A stretch of 64,000 bases of DNA from Bacteroidales bacterium UBA1192 (GCA_002310175.1 DBYG01000067.1:6663-70662); one strand, 5' to 3'. Counted from the first letter of the stretch, positions 17,711 to 27,156 are shown. Made by a program: numbers and translations. Notes: generated by a model from the letters alone, not told the origin.

Positions 17711-18562
17711 ATGACCGTAACACTTTTATTGCATTGTCCCGACAGACCGGGTATCATTGCGGACATAACGAATTTCATAACTGAGAACCGTGGTAATGTG
17801 GTTTATCTGGCGCAATTCGTGGACCATGTGGAGAACGTTTTCAATATGCGTATAGAGTGGAGTATTGATGATTTTCTTATTCCTAAAGAGAAAATATCGG
17901 ATTATTTCGGCACTTTATACGCAAAGAAATACGATATGAACTTCCGCCTGTATTTCAGTGATGCAAAGCCTCGGATGGCAATTTTTGTGTCCAAGATGTC
18001 TCACTGCCTGTTTGATCTTCTGGCACGTTACAGTGCTGGTGAATGGAATGTGGATATACCGCTCATCGTGAGCAACCATCCGGATATGCAGCATGTGGCG
18101 GATATGTTCGGGATACCATATTATATATACCCCATAAACAAGGACAACAAACTTGAACAGGAGACGGCAATGCTGGAATTGCTTAAGGAGAATAGGGTTG
18201 ACTTCATTGTACTGGCACGATATATGCAGATTATAGGTGACCGTATGATTGCTGCATATCCCAACAAGATCATAAACATACACCACTCGTTCCTTCCTGC
18301 ATTCGTAGGAGCCAAGCCTTATCAGGCAGCCTTTGACCGCGGTGTGAAGATAATAGGCGCAACCAGCCACTATGTGACTGCCGAGCTTGACGCGGGGCCG
18401 ATCATATGTCAGGATGTGGTCAGGATCTCACACAAGGATATGCCAAAGGATCTTGTCAACAAGGGCAAGGACTTAGAGAAGATAGTTCTTTCCCATGCGG
18501 TCCAGAAGCATATCGAACACAAGATTCTGGTTTATAAGAATAAAACGGTGGTCTTCAGTTGA
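17711..18562 (+). CDS. purU: Formyltetrahydrofolate deformylase
   Basis: A 283-residue enzyme that hydrolyses 10-formyl-tetrahydrofolate to formate and tetrahydrofolate, balancing one-carbon pools and feeding formate to purine synthesis. The N-terminal ACT domain (1-85: LLLHCPDRPGIIADIT) is the regulatory part; the formyltransferase fold follows with the catalytic Asn-His-Asp set visible in INIHHSFLPAF and SHYVTAELDAGPI. The ATG at 17711 is chosen over an upstream ATG at 17609 because the ACT domain starts there. Its stop codon lies in the loop of a terminator hairpin. Confidence 0.94.
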   Translation: MTVTLLLHCPDRPGIIADITNFITENRGNVVYLAQFVDHVENVFNMRIEWSIDDFLIPKEKISDYFGTLYAKKYDMNFRLYFSDAKPRMAIFVSKMSHCLFDLLARYSAGEWNVDIPLIVSNHPDMQHVADMFGIPYYIYPINKDNKLEQETAMLELLKENRVDFIVLARYMQIIGDRMIAAYPNKIINIHHSFLPAFVGAKPYQAAFDRGVKIIGATSHYVTAELDAGPIICQDVVRISHKDMPKDLVNKGKDLEKIVLSHAVQKHIEHKILVYKNKTVVFS

Positions 18563-18574
18563 GACCGCCGTTTT
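18542..18574. terminator. Terminator wrapped round the purU stop codon
   Basis: A 13-bp stem (18542-18554 with 18562-18574, one G-U, seven-base loop) starts with AAAA and ends with TTTT, so it reads as a terminator on both strands. The purU TGA (18560-18562) sits at the loop. The convergent uvrB stop is two bases beyond. Confidence 0.8.
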
Positions 18575-18576
18575 GG

Positions 18577-20592
18577 CTATTGGCTGTTGACTTTTAGGGA
18601 TTCGAGCTTGAACATCTCGTCGCGGTACTGGGCTGCCTCCATGAAGTCCATGCGTGAGGCGGCCTCATTCATCAGGCGACGGGTCCGTGCGATGGCTTTG
18701 TCAAGCTGCTGTGGGGTCATTGTGGCGATGACGGGATCAGCCACAGCTATTATGCGTTCTTCAATTGCGTATGGCTTGGGCTCATCCTCCTGAGTGTTCT
18801 GTATCAGCAGCGAGGTGTTGAGCGCCTTCTCAATCTGCTTGGGAGTTATGCCGTTCTCAGCGTTGTAGCTCATCTGCTTCTTGCGGCGGCGATTGGTCTC
18901 GTTTATGGTCAGGCTCATGCTTCCGGTAATCTTGTCTGCATATAGTATCACCTTACCGTTCACGTTGCGGGCTGCCCGGCCGGCTGTCTGGGTGAGTGAA
19001 CGGTGGTCACGCAGGAAACCCTCCTTGTCCGCATCGAGAATGGCTACCAGCGAAACCTCAGGCAGGTCAAGCCCTTCGCGAAGGAGGTTCACGCCTACAA
19101 GTGCGTCATACAGTCCTTTTCGCAGGTCTGTCATGATCTGGATGCGTTCAAGTGTATCCACATCACTGTGTATAAAGTTGCAGCGTACCCCGTTCTTAAG
19201 CAGATAGTCGTTAAGCTCTTCTGCCATGCGTTTGGTTAGGGTGGTTACCAGTACGCGCTCGTCACGCTCGGAGCGGACTGCAATCTCTTCCAGAAGGTCA
19301 TCTATCTGGTTCTTGCTGGGACGCACCTCTATCTCGGGGTCGAGAAGTCCTGTTGGCCGTATCACCTGATCCACCACCACGCCCTCGCTCTCAGCCAGTT
19401 CATAATCGGCAGGAGTGGCGCTCACATATATTGTCTGTCCGGTCAGTTCCTTGAACTCATCGAATTTCAGGGGACGGTTGTCCAGTGCTGCCGGCAGACG
19501 GAACCCGTACTCCACAAGGTTGATCTTGCGGGCGCGGTCACCACCGTACATGGCGTGAAGCTGAGGTACGCTCACATGGCTCTCGTCAATTACGGTCAGA
19601 AAATCCTTGGGAAAGAAATCCAGAAGGCAGTAGGGACGGGTGCCGGCGGCGCGGCCGTCGAAATAACGGGAGTAGTTCTCTATGCCGCTGCAGTGGCCAA
19701 GTTCGCGTATCATCTCTATGTCATACTCCACACGCTCTTTCAGACGCTTGGCCTCAAGCGGCTTGCCTATCTCCCGGAAGTACTCCACACGCTCCACAAG
19801 GTCGTCCTGAATGGCTCGGATGGCACGCTCCTGACTCTCCTTGGTGGTCATGAACAGGTTGGCGGGGTAAATCCGGTAAAAATCGTATGTCTCTATCCGC
19901 TCGCCGGTCAGCACATCGAATTCCTCGATGGAATCAATCTCATCATCCCAGAACTGGATGCGTACAGCGGTGTCGTTGTAGGCCAGATTGATATCCACAT
20001 TCTCGCCCTTGACGCGGAAACAGCCGCGTGACAACTCTATGTCATTACGCGTATAGAGACTGTCTATCAGTTTGCGCAGCAGCACGTTACGGTCTATCCT
20101 GTCACCTCGGTGGAGTTCAATCACGTTGTTGTAGAAATCAGCAGGATTACCCATACCGTATATGCAGGATACGGATGATACCACAATCACGTCATTACGG
20201 CCAGAGAGGAGGGCCGATGTGGCCGACAGACGGAGCTTGTCAATCTCATCGTTTATGGCCAGGTCCTTCTCTATATAGGTGTCGGTGGCAGGAAGGTAGG
20301 CTTCCGGCTGGTAGTAGTCATAATATGACACGTAATACTCCACTGCATTGTCAGGAAAGAATGCCTTGAACTCGCTGTATAGCTGGGCGGCCAGGGTCTT
20401 GTTGTGGCTGAGTACCAGGGTGGGACGCCCTATGTTCTTTATCACGTTGGCTATGGTGAATGTCTTGCCCGAGCCGGTAACTCCGAGCAGGGTTTGGGCG
20501 CGGGCACCGCTGAGCAGACCTTCAGTGAGCTGCTGAATGGCCTGCGGCTGGTCGCCGGTGGGCTGGAACGGTGAAACGAGCTTGAACTCCAT
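18577..20592 (-). CDS. uvrB: UvrABC excinuclease subunit B
   Basis: A 671-residue DNA-repair helicase-like ATPase that receives damaged DNA from UvrA and forms the pre-incision complex for UvrC. Walker A GVTGSGKT is near residue 40, the damage-clamping beta-hairpin is at about 90-115 (YYVSYYDYYQPEAY), helicase motifs include DESH and TAGRAARN, and the C-terminal UVR motif (AASRMDFMEAAQYRDEM) is intact. A TATCTTTG -7 element lies upstream. uvrA is 7.5 kb away on the other strand, so the two are separately transcribed. Confidence 0.96.
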   Translation of the reverse strand: MEFKLVSPFQPTGDQPQAIQQLTEGLLSGARAQTLLGVTGSGKTFTIANVIKNIGRPTLVLSHNKTLAAQLYSEFKAFFPDNAVEYYVSYYDYYQPEAYLPATDTYIEKDLAINDEIDKLRLSATSALLSGRNDVIVVSSVSCIYGMGNPADFYNNVIELHRGDRIDRNVLLRKLIDSLYTRNDIELSRGCFRVKGENVDINLAYNDTAVRIQFWDDEIDSIEEFDVLTGERIETYDFYRIYPANLFMTTKESQERAIRAIQDDLVERVEYFREIGKPLEAKRLKERVEYDIEMIRELGHCSGIENYSRYFDGRAAGTRPYCLLDFFPKDFLTVIDESHVSVPQLHAMYGGDRARKINLVEYGFRLPAALDNRPLKFDEFKELTGQTIYVSATPADYELAESEGVVVDQVIRPTGLLDPEIEVRPSKNQIDDLLEEIAVRSERDERVLVTTLTKRMAEELNDYLLKNGVRCNFIHSDVDTLERIQIMTDLRKGLYDALVGVNLLREGLDLPEVSLVAILDADKEGFLRDHRSLTQTAGRAARNVNGKVILYADKITGSMSLTINETNRRRKKQMSYNAENGITPKQIEKALNTSLLIQNTQEDEPKPYAIEERIIAVADPVIATMTPQQLDKAIARTRRLMNEAASRMDFMEAAQYRDEMFKLESLKVNSQ

Positions 20593-20615
20593 AGTGTGTT
20601 GATTGGCATGAACTA

Positions 20616-20623
20616 CAAAGATA
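20616..20623 (-). promoter_or_regulatory. Promoter -7 element for uvrB
   Basis: On the minus strand TATCTTTG matches TAnnTTTG exactly, with a TTG 18 bases upstream (CAA at 20642-20644 on the plus strand), slightly short of the usual spacer. Confidence 0.5.
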
Positions 20624-20708
20624 CTGCATTTTTATGGTTTACAATCGTTAACTACGGATATGCTTTTGCCGTTTTGCGGGTTGTATGTTGTACTTGGAGG
20701 TTTTTTTG

Positions 20709-20716
20709 TAAATTTG
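20709..20716 (+). promoter_or_regulatory. -7 element for the C_GCAxxG_C_C gene
   Basis: TAAATTTG matches TAnnTTTG, with a TTG 18 bases upstream (20688-20690). It ends nine bases before the first ATG (20726), implying a very short leader. Confidence 0.45.
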
Positions 20717-20725
20717 GTGCTCTAA

Positions 20726-21196
20726 ATGAAATGTATGACAGTTGAAGAGAGAGAACGGAGAGCCGGTGAATTGTTCAGGGCCGGATATAACTGTTGCCAG
20801 GCGGTGGCTATGACTTTTGCCGATGTGATAGGACTGCCGGAGAGTGAGATTGCGCGGCTGACAAGCGGATTCGGTGGCGGGATGGGCCGTATGCGTGAGG
20901 TGTGCGGTACGGTGTCGGCCATGACTATGGTGGCGGGAGCGATGATTCCGGCCAATGATGTGAACGACAAGGCGGCCAAGACGGCAAACTATGCACTCGT
21001 GCAGGAGATGGCGGATGAGTTCCGTGAGATGAACGGAAGCATAATATGCCGTGAGCTGCTGGGGCTGACAAAGCCTGAAGGTACTCCGGTCCCGTCTGAC
21101 CGCACTCCGGAGTATTACAAAAAGCGTCCCTGCGGCGAACTGTGTGCCATTGCAGCTGGAATAACGGCACGTAAACTTGAAAACAAACAAAATTGA
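20726..21196 (+). CDS. C_GCAxxG_C_C family (putative redox) protein
   Basis: A 156-residue protein with the conserved cysteine pattern of the C_GCAxxG_C_C family: YNCCQAV near residue 23, a glycine-rich FGGGMGRMREVCGTVSAM segment, then CRELLG and a C-terminal PCGELC pair. Members are thought to be redox-active or metal-binding, often next to membrane or redox proteins; no activity is established. ATG codons at 20726 and 20735 are both possible. The C69 peptidase gene starts four bases after its stop, so they probably form an operon. Confidence 0.82.
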   Translation: MKCMTVEERERRAGELFRAGYNCCQAVAMTFADVIGLPESEIARLTSGFGGGMGRMREVCGTVSAMTMVAGAMIPANDVNDKAAKTANYALVQEMADEFREMNGSIICRELLGLTKPEGTPVPSDRTPEYYKKRPCGELCAIAAGITARKLENKQN

Positions 21197-21200
21197 TATA

Positions 21201-22847
21201 ATGAAAAGAGTGATTCTGACTGTTGCGGCAATGACAGGCATATCGGGTGCCTTCGCCTGCACGAATCTGATTGTTACCGGAGGTGCTTCATCAAACGGGT
21301 CGAACATGTGTACATACGCGGCTGATTCGCACCAGCTTTACGGAACCCTGCATTACACTCCTGCAGCGGATTTCCCTGCGGGGGCGATGAGGGAGATAAT
21401 TGACTGGGACAGCGGAAAGCGTTTAGGTGAGATACCTCAGGCGTCACACGTATATTCAGTGATCGGCAATATGAATGAGCATCAGCTTGTGATAGGTGAG
21501 ACCACATACGGCGGACGGGAGTTCATAGACACTACTGCCATACTGGATTACGGCTCGCTGATTTATATAGCGTTGGAGAGGTGCAGGACTGCGCGTGAGG
21601 CCATTCTGCTTATAGATAATCTGATGCAGGAGTACGGATATGCATCGGAGGGGGAATCTTTCACGCTCTGTGACCCGAACGAGATATGGATAATGGACAT
21701 TATAGGCAAGAACCCCAGGTTCGACAAGAAAGGACGTAATGTGAATCGCGGTGCCGTATGGGTGGCCAAACGTATTCCTGACGGTTATATCTCAGGGCAT
21801 GCCAACCAGTCTCGAATAACTACAATTGATTTCAATGACCCGGATAACTGCCTCTATGCCAAGGACGTAATAAAACATGCCAGGGAGCAGGGTATCTTCA
21901 GCGGCACGGACGAAGAGTTCAGTTTCTGTGATGTCTATAACCCTCTGGATTTCGGTGCAGCACGCGGATGCGAGGCCAGGGTATGGTCTTTCTTCAACCG
22001 GTTTGCTGACGGAATGGATGAATATCTGGATTACGCAATGGGATATGACTTGAAGAAACATATGCCGCTGTATGTCAAGCCGAATAAAAAAATATCAACA
22101 AAAGAACTGGCTGACATGATGCGTGACCACTATGAGGGAACACCTATGGATATGACTGTCGATATAGGTGCCGGAGGCAGCCGTCTGCCTTATCGCTGGC
22201 GTCCTATGGAGTTCGAGTATCAGGGCTGGGAATATGTGAACGAACGTGCCATAGCTACTCAGCAGACGGGCTGGTGGTATGTGGCGCAGTCGTGTCCGGA
22301 CAGGAAATACGGTATTTTCTGGTTCGGTGTGGATGATGCGGGAACATCACCGCTGATGCCTTTCTTCAGTTGTACAAATGCTGTTCCGGAATGCCTGCGT
22401 GAGGGAAACGGCTCTTTAATCGAATACTCGGAGACTTCCATGTATTGGACTGTCAGCAGGATTGCCCAATTTGCATACCTGCGTTATGACAGGATTGGTG
22501 CGGAGGTGCGTGATGTGATTGACAAATATGAGAACGAAATGATAGCGAAGGCTGACGGCGCATATTCCAGGGCTGCGGGTATGGCCGATACTGAGGCAAA
22601 CAGTTATCTGACAGCCTTCGGTGTGGACAATGCATCAGACTTGTTCGGGAGATGGCAGGTGTTAGATAAGTATCTTTTGGTAAAATATATTGACGGCAAT
22701 ATAAAACGCCAGAATGAAGACGGCTCATTTACGGATAACGGATATGACAGGAATATACCGGAGTTTCCCATACAGGAGGACTATTCTGACAAGTGGAAGG
22801 AGAGCGTAGTCCGGGATCATGGTGACATCCTCCGGATACGTAAATAA
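21201..22847 (+). CDS. C69 family dipeptidase (N-terminal nucleophile), exported
   Basis: A 548-residue peptidase of family C69, which cleaves dipeptides with an N-terminal cysteine as nucleophile. From the ATG at 21201 the signal peptide (MKRVILTVAAM...) runs directly into Cys20 of ACTNLIVTGGAS, so signal cleavage after Ala19 would expose the active residue. Conserved blocks include NEHQLVIGETTYGGRE and the WWYVAQSCPD region. The frame is also open from a TTG at 21177, which would spoil the signal. Four bases downstream of the C_GCAxxG_C_C gene. Confidence 0.88.
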   Translation: MKRVILTVAAMTGISGAFACTNLIVTGGASSNGSNMCTYAADSHQLYGTLHYTPAADFPAGAMREIIDWDSGKRLGEIPQASHVYSVIGNMNEHQLVIGETTYGGREFIDTTAILDYGSLIYIALERCRTAREAILLIDNLMQEYGYASEGESFTLCDPNEIWIMDIIGKNPRFDKKGRNVNRGAVWVAKRIPDGYISGHANQSRITTIDFNDPDNCLYAKDVIKHAREQGIFSGTDEEFSFCDVYNPLDFGAARGCEARVWSFFNRFADGMDEYLDYAMGYDLKKHMPLYVKPNKKISTKELADMMRDHYEGTPMDMTVDIGAGGSRLPYRWRPMEFEYQGWEYVNERAIATQQTGWWYVAQSCPDRKYGIFWFGVDDAGTSPLMPFFSCTNAVPECLREGNGSLIEYSETSMYWTVSRIAQFAYLRYDRIGAEVRDVIDKYENEMIAKADGAYSRAAGMADTEANSYLTAFGVDNASDLFGRWQVLDKYLLVKYIDGNIKRQNEDGSFTDNGYDRNIPEFPIQEDYSDKWKESVVRDHGDILRIRK

Positions 22848-22866
22848 TATTAAAAAAGAGAACAAG

Positions 22867-22898
22867 TTTGCTCTGTTCGGCCAAATTAGGTATTTTTG
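22867..22898 (+). promoter_or_regulatory. Promoter of the bamD-rpoZ operon
   Basis: TTTG (22867-22870), a 20-base spacer and TATTTTTG (22891-22898) match both boxes of the Bacteroidetes housekeeping promoter. It ends 23 bases before the bamD ATG and is the best promoter in the window. Confidence 0.75.
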
Positions 22899-22921
22899 CA
22901 GGTTGAAACAGAAAAGGCATA

Positions 22922-23752
22922 ATGCGTAGGGGTATAGCACTTCTTATTACGGTTGTCCTGGCAGTGGTGACGCTCTCCGGATGTGGCGGGTATAACAAGA
23001 TACTCAAGGCATCGGACTATAACACCAAGTACAGTATGGCAAAGAACCTTTTTGCCGAGGGGCGGTTCACTACTTGCAGCTCCGTGCTTGAGGAATGTGT
23101 AGTGATGCTTCATGGTACGTCAAAGGGAGAGGAATCTATGTTCCTGTTAGCTTCGTGTTATTTCAATATGGACGACTATCTTTCCGCATCACAGTATTTC
23201 CAGAGTTGTTTTACCCGGTATCCTAACAGTGATTATTCGGAAAGTAGCCTTTTCATGATGGGCAAGAGCCTCTTTTTGGATATGCCGGATCCGCGTTTGG
23301 ATGCTTCAAGTACCAATAATGCGATTTCATCATTGCAAAGGTTTGTTGAGACTTATCCCAACAGCAGGTATCGTAAAGAGGCTGAGGAAATGATTTACGA
23401 AATGTATGACCGACTGGTTGAAAAGGAAAAGGGATCGGCTGAACTGTATTACAATATGGGGCTTTATCTCGGAAACAATTACCGGTCATGTATAATAGTG
23501 GCTCAGAATGCCATGAGAGATTACCCTTACACAAAATATCGTGAGGATCTCTCAGCATTGGTCCTGAGAGCGAAATTCCAGCTGGCACAGGAAAGTGTGG
23601 CTTCCAAGAAGGATGAACGCTACAGGGACGCCATTGATGAATACTATGCTTTCAAGAATGAGTTTCCTGAAAGCAAATACATGAAGGAGGCCGATAGGAT
23701 ATTCAGGATCTCTACAAGAAACATAGAAGGTAAAGAACAAATACAAGACTGA
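22922..23752 (+). CDS. bamD: Outer-membrane assembly lipoprotein BamD
   Basis: A 276-residue lipoprotein of the BAM complex, which folds beta-barrel proteins into the outer membrane. A lipoprotein signal ends in TLSGC with Cys21, followed by TPR repeats across the rest (ASCYFNMDDYLSASQYF, FVETYPNSRYRKEAEEM, YAFKNEFPESKY). The length and the neighbours fit Bacteroidetes BamD. First gene of an operon with rpoZ and the DUF4293 gene. Confidence 0.92.
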   Translation: MRRGIALLITVVLAVVTLSGCGGYNKILKASDYNTKYSMAKNLFAEGRFTTCSSVLEECVVMLHGTSKGEESMFLLASCYFNMDDYLSASQYFQSCFTRYPNSDYSESSLFMMGKSLFLDMPDPRLDASSTNNAISSLQRFVETYPNSRYRKEAEEMIYEMYDRLVEKEKGSAELYYNMGLYLGNNYRSCIIVAQNAMRDYPYTKYREDLSALVLRAKFQLAQESVASKKDERYRDAIDEYYAFKNEFPESKYMKEADRIFRISTRNIEGKEQIQD

Positions 23753-23756
23753 TAAA

Positions 23757-24089
23757 ATGGATTTTAAGAAAACAAATGCATCGACCAACACAGTGACACG
23801 TGATCTGGTTGATTTCGTGAAGGATACCGGCAATATTTACGAGAGTGTTGTCATAATGGGCAAACGTGCCAATCAGATTTCGGCTGAGATGAAGGAGGAA
23901 CTCAAACAGAAACTGGATGAGTTCAGTTCAACTACTGATAATCTGGAGGAAATGTTTGAGAACAGGGAACAGATTGAGATATCCCGTTATTACGAGCGTC
24001 TTCCCAAACCGACTCTTATTGCTGCTCAGGAGTTTGAAGACGGCAAGATTTACTGGCGTAATCCAGCCAAGGAGAAAGAGAATTTCTGA
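23757..24089 (+). CDS. rpoZ: RNA polymerase omega subunit (Bacteroidetes RpoZ/Rpb6 type)
   Basis: A 110-residue protein matching the Bacteroidetes omega/Rpb6-like subunit, which helps assemble and stabilise RNA polymerase. The conserved core is GNIYESVVIMGKRANQIS (about 28-45), followed by a helical E/K-rich stretch. It starts four bases after bamD, and its TGA overlaps the next ATG, so translation of the three genes is probably coupled. Confidence 0.88.
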   Translation: MDFKKTNASTNTVTRDLVDFVKDTGNIYESVVIMGKRANQISAEMKEELKQKLDEFSSTTDNLEEMFENREQIEISRYYERLPKPTLIAAQEFEDGKIYWRNPAKEKENF

Positions 24090-24562
24090 TGAAGATAGAG
24101 TTCTACGTACATCAGATATGGCTGGCTCTCATCTGTGTGTTGATGATTGTCAGCCTTATTTATCCCATTGCCTCTTTTGCGGTTGATGGAGGTGAGGTCA
24201 TCCGTCTCACAAATTTCCGTTTGCTTTATGAGGATGGTTCGGCAAAAGGTGCCCTTTGGGGATTGGGAGTATTATTGATAATTAACCTGGGTGTGGCTGT
24301 TTTTGAGTTGCTGCTCTCTGGTTTCCGTAACTTCGTACTTCAGAAGAGACTCATTATTTTCATGATGCTTCTTACGGTAGGTTATTACCTGGTTCTTGTT
24401 CTCTACATATTGCTGCTCAAAGGAAATGCATCATTCATTCCCGGAATACCTGTTGCTTTTCCTTTAGTATGCCTTGTCCTGGAGTATATGTCCATTCATG
24501 GTGTCTCCAAGGCCGAGGCTGAGATTCTGGCCAAGGCAAACGGATTCCGTCTTCGTGACTGA
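24089..24562 (+). CDS. DUF4293 integral membrane protein
   Basis: A 157-residue protein with four hydrophobic helices (about 8-30, 55-75, 88-110 and 120-140) and the family start MKIEFYVHQIWLALI. DUF4293 proteins regularly follow rpoZ in Bacteroidetes; the function is unknown. Its start overlaps the rpoZ stop by one base. In related genomes coaBC and recN often come next; here a convergent gene follows 13 bases later. Confidence 0.85.
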   Translation: MKIEFYVHQIWLALICVLMIVSLIYPIASFAVDGGEVIRLTNFRLLYEDGSAKGALWGLGVLLIINLGVAVFELLLSGFRNFVLQKRLIIFMMLLTVGYYLVLVLYILLLKGNASFIPGIPVAFPLVCLVLEYMSIHGVSKAEAEILAKANGFRLRD

Positions 24563-24575
24563 ATCAATGGATCTC

Positions 24576-25274
24576 CTAAAGACCAATAAGATAAGTGACC
24601 CGGAGCGATATGGAACTGTTTGCACATCGCGCGAAGTAATCGCTTTTGCTGATTCCGTAAATATTTCCCAGTCCGAAATAGTATCTGCCCTCAATTCCGA
24701 AAACTCCCAAACCGGTCCGTAACTCAACACCCAATCCGGCAGAAACGCCGTAATCCAGTTTGTTCTCTATCGGGCGGTCATATTGATAAACTACATGGTT
24801 AGGCCTGTTAACGGTGTTCCAAGGTCCTGATCCACTCTTTTCCTGAACTTCGTAAAGCAGGTAAGATATTTGTGGACCTAGGTTGAAATATCCTTGGAAC
24901 CCTCTGTATTCACGACCAAATCCCATGTGGGCGAAAAACGGAAATTCCATATAGTTCAGTTGACGGGTATATTCGTTGCCGGATCCGTCATCGATATATT
25001 CTGTCCAGCCTCGGGTGACCCAATTGCATTCAATCTGAATACCATTGATAAGAAAGAAATATCTCTCAGAAATGTGTCTTAATGTAACTCCGGCAATGGG
25101 GCCCAGACTTATGTCCTGTTTGATAGAAGGAATGAATGTAATACTGTTGGTACCGACACCTCCGTTGATTCCAAAGGAAAGGTTGTTCCTGGGATCACCG
25201 ACCTGGGCACCAACGGGCACTTCTGTCAGAAACAGGATGGATAGGAGTATTATGAGGAACGGTATTCTCTTCAT
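24576..25274 (-). CDS. PorT-like outer-membrane beta-barrel protein
   Basis: A 232-residue exported protein with a signal peptide (MKRIPFLIILLSIL... ending VGAQ) and alternating aromatic/polar strands to the C-terminus, typical of the eight-stranded porT/OmpW-like barrels of Bacteroidetes. It starts four bases after the stop of the LysM gene, so the two are one operon. PorT is part of type IX secretion in related bacteria and the window holds type IX cargo, but calling this gene porT itself would go too far. Confidence 0.72.
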   Translation of the reverse strand: MKRIPFLIILLSILFLTEVPVGAQVGDPRNNLSFGINGGVGTNSITFIPSIKQDISLGPIAGVTLRHISERYFFLINGIQIECNWVTRGWTEYIDDGSGNEYTRQLNYMEFPFFAHMGFGREYRGFQGYFNLGPQISYLLYEVQEKSGSGPWNTVNRPNHVVYQYDRPIENKLDYGVSAGLGVELRTGLGVFGIEGRYYFGLGNIYGISKSDYFARCANSSISLRVTYLIGL

Positions 25275-25277
25275 CTT

Positions 25278-27125
25278 TTAGCGGTCATAGTCTATTTTAT
25301 CCACTTCGTAACTGTCAGACAGATGGATAAAAAACACCTTGCGGTTTATGAAGCCACCCCAGTTGTTGACTCTTTCAAACTTGAATCCCATCTGTACGGG
25401 ATTAATTCTTATGAACTTCAGGTTTTCTTCAAGTTCGTCTCCATATTGTGAGGCACCTTTCAGGAAGAAGTAGGATGTGTCAAAACCGTATGAGGCATAG
25501 CTGGGATAACTGATTATCATTTGTCGACCAAAGGCACGGCGGAAAGTATTGCCGAAATCTATTGATTCCTTGAGCATATTGTTTGTATAGAACCAGCTGT
25601 AGAACCAAGTATCAACCTCATACATTTCATCAAGATGGTCAACGGTATATGTCTGGTATTCCGGATAGCCGAACAGATGTGTCTCAATCACTTGGTCCTT
25701 GTTCCTGGTGATGAGTTGAAGCATAGGCAGTGCAGTGACGAGTGGGCTTGCTTCCTTGGAATTGATGATGAATATATTCTGATAATCCGGTTTAAGTCTG
25801 CCTGTTATGGATACGTTCAGATTCCTGAGTGCTATTGTCTCGTGTGGGATATTCCTTTCGATGATCTCGTTCATCAGGCCATTCATGAATTCGTTTGAAG
25901 TGCCGTCAGCTGCATCGATGATTATTATGTTGGGTTTCCTGAACTGTTTGAAGAAGTGATCATAGACCTCTTGATAGATATATGACTGGGGTGTGTTGAG
26001 CTGGAATACGTGAGGATTGGAAAACACAAAATCAGCGTTGGAATTGAGAGGAAGTACAAGCGGAATATTCTTTTCGGATGACCATCTTGACGCTTCTCCT
26101 ATCTGTGCGGCTTCCTTGGAGCCAAATATCACAAGATCCATATCATCCATTCCTTCGGATGACAGGATGGAGCTGATTCTGTCTGCACCGTTCCGGCCGG
26201 AATCAATAACTTTCAGATTGACCGATATCCTTTCATCCTTAAGCTTTTCAATTCCAAGGAGCACCCCTTGAAGGAACTCAACCATCTTCATCTGATCGAC
26301 AGTTGATGCATCCGAAAGGGAGAATGGGAGAATGAGGGCAGCATTGACCTTGCCGGTCTCATGCTTATGTTTTGGGGTGTTTAAGCGAAACAGGGTGCTG
26401 TCGGGGATTGATTCCAGCACAATCTCTGCTTTATGTCGGCTCTGCTCCCTTTCTCTGAGTTCCCGTGCAGAGAATGGTATTATGACCTCCGCCCCGTTGC
26501 GCAGTTTTGACTTGCGATATTGTGGATTGGCCTCAAGAAATTCAGCCTGAGTAATGTCATATGTCTTGCAAATGCGGAAAATGGTCTCGCGACGCTTGAC
26601 CACATGTATGCATTTGTACGGTTCTTCCTGAGTGTTGACTGATTCATTGGCGGACGTGATGACTTCAGGGATACCCTCCTCTGAGGTCTCAATTGTGGAG
26701 GCAAGGGGTGATGAACCGGTAGGGGCTGGTATGGTGATTACCTGACCGATCTTGAAATTCTGAGCGGAAAGTCCCGGGTTGGCATCCATTATCTCCTTGA
26801 CTGAAACATTGTTCTCGACCGACAGGCGGTAAAGGGTCTCACCCTGTGCTATGGTATGGAACTTACCGTTAGTCTGAGCTGAGTCTGTGCTACGTACGAC
26901 AGGAATCTTGAGTTCCTGGCCTATACGGATAACTGTCTCGCTCCCCGGATTGAGTCTTATGATTTCATCTTCGGTCACACCATACATCCTGGATATGGAG
27001 TATAGCCCCTGACCTGCTGTTACTGTATGCAGGAAATACTGTTGTTCCTGCGCCTGTAGCGTTGAGAATAATGTGGTGTCAAGAAACAACAGGGCGGTAA
27101 GAAGGATTTTCAGATATCGTGTCAT
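25278..27125 (-). CDS. LysM-repeat protein with periplasmic-binding-protein-like domain
   Basis: A 615-residue exported protein. After a signal peptide there are three LysM peptidoglycan-binding repeats (about 30-75, 86-132 and 170-218; each with the HTVTAGQGLYSISR / HTIAQGETLYRLS type start). The C-terminal part (about 265-615) looks like a type 1 periplasmic-binding (receptor-ligand) fold of the branched-chain amino-acid binding kind. It is likely attached to the cell wall; the ligand is unknown. No transporter genes are nearby, which argues against a simple uptake role. Upstream of the PorT-like gene in one operon. Confidence 0.85.
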   Translation of the reverse strand: MTRYLKILLTALLFLDTTLFSTLQAQEQQYFLHTVTAGQGLYSISRMYGVTEDEIIRLNPGSETVIRIGQELKIPVVRSTDSAQTNGKFHTIAQGETLYRLSVENNVSVKEIMDANPGLSAQNFKIGQVITIPAPTGSSPLASTIETSEEGIPEVITSANESVNTQEEPYKCIHVVKRRETIFRICKTYDITQAEFLEANPQYRKSKLRNGAEVIIPFSARELREREQSRHKAEIVLESIPDSTLFRLNTPKHKHETGKVNAALILPFSLSDASTVDQMKMVEFLQGVLLGIEKLKDERISVNLKVIDSGRNGADRISSILSSEGMDDMDLVIFGSKEAAQIGEASRWSSEKNIPLVLPLNSNADFVFSNPHVFQLNTPQSYIYQEVYDHFFKQFRKPNIIIIDAADGTSNEFMNGLMNEIIERNIPHETIALRNLNVSITGRLKPDYQNIFIINSKEASPLVTALPMLQLITRNKDQVIETHLFGYPEYQTYTVDHLDEMYEVDTWFYSWFYTNNMLKESIDFGNTFRRAFGRQMIISYPSYASYGFDTSYFFLKGASQYGDELEENLKFIRINPVQMGFKFERVNNWGGFINRKVFFIHLSDSYEVDKIDYDR

Positions 27126-27148
27126 CTCTATTTTGTTTTCTTAATCCG

Positions 27149-27156
27149 CAAATTTA
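27149..27156 (-). promoter_or_regulatory. -7 element for the LysM-PorT-like operon
   Basis: TAAATTTG on the minus strand matches TAnnTTTG, 23 bases upstream of the ATG at 27125. Confidence 0.45.

Noticed and set aside
19555..20031. 158-codon plus-strand open frame opposite uvrB
   Set aside because: Shadow of a highly conserved gene; no start signal and no recognisable fold.
24576..25274. Naming the barrel protein porT of type IX secretion
   Set aside because: The size and barrel plan fit several Bacteroidetes families, and the neighbours are not other type IX machinery genes.
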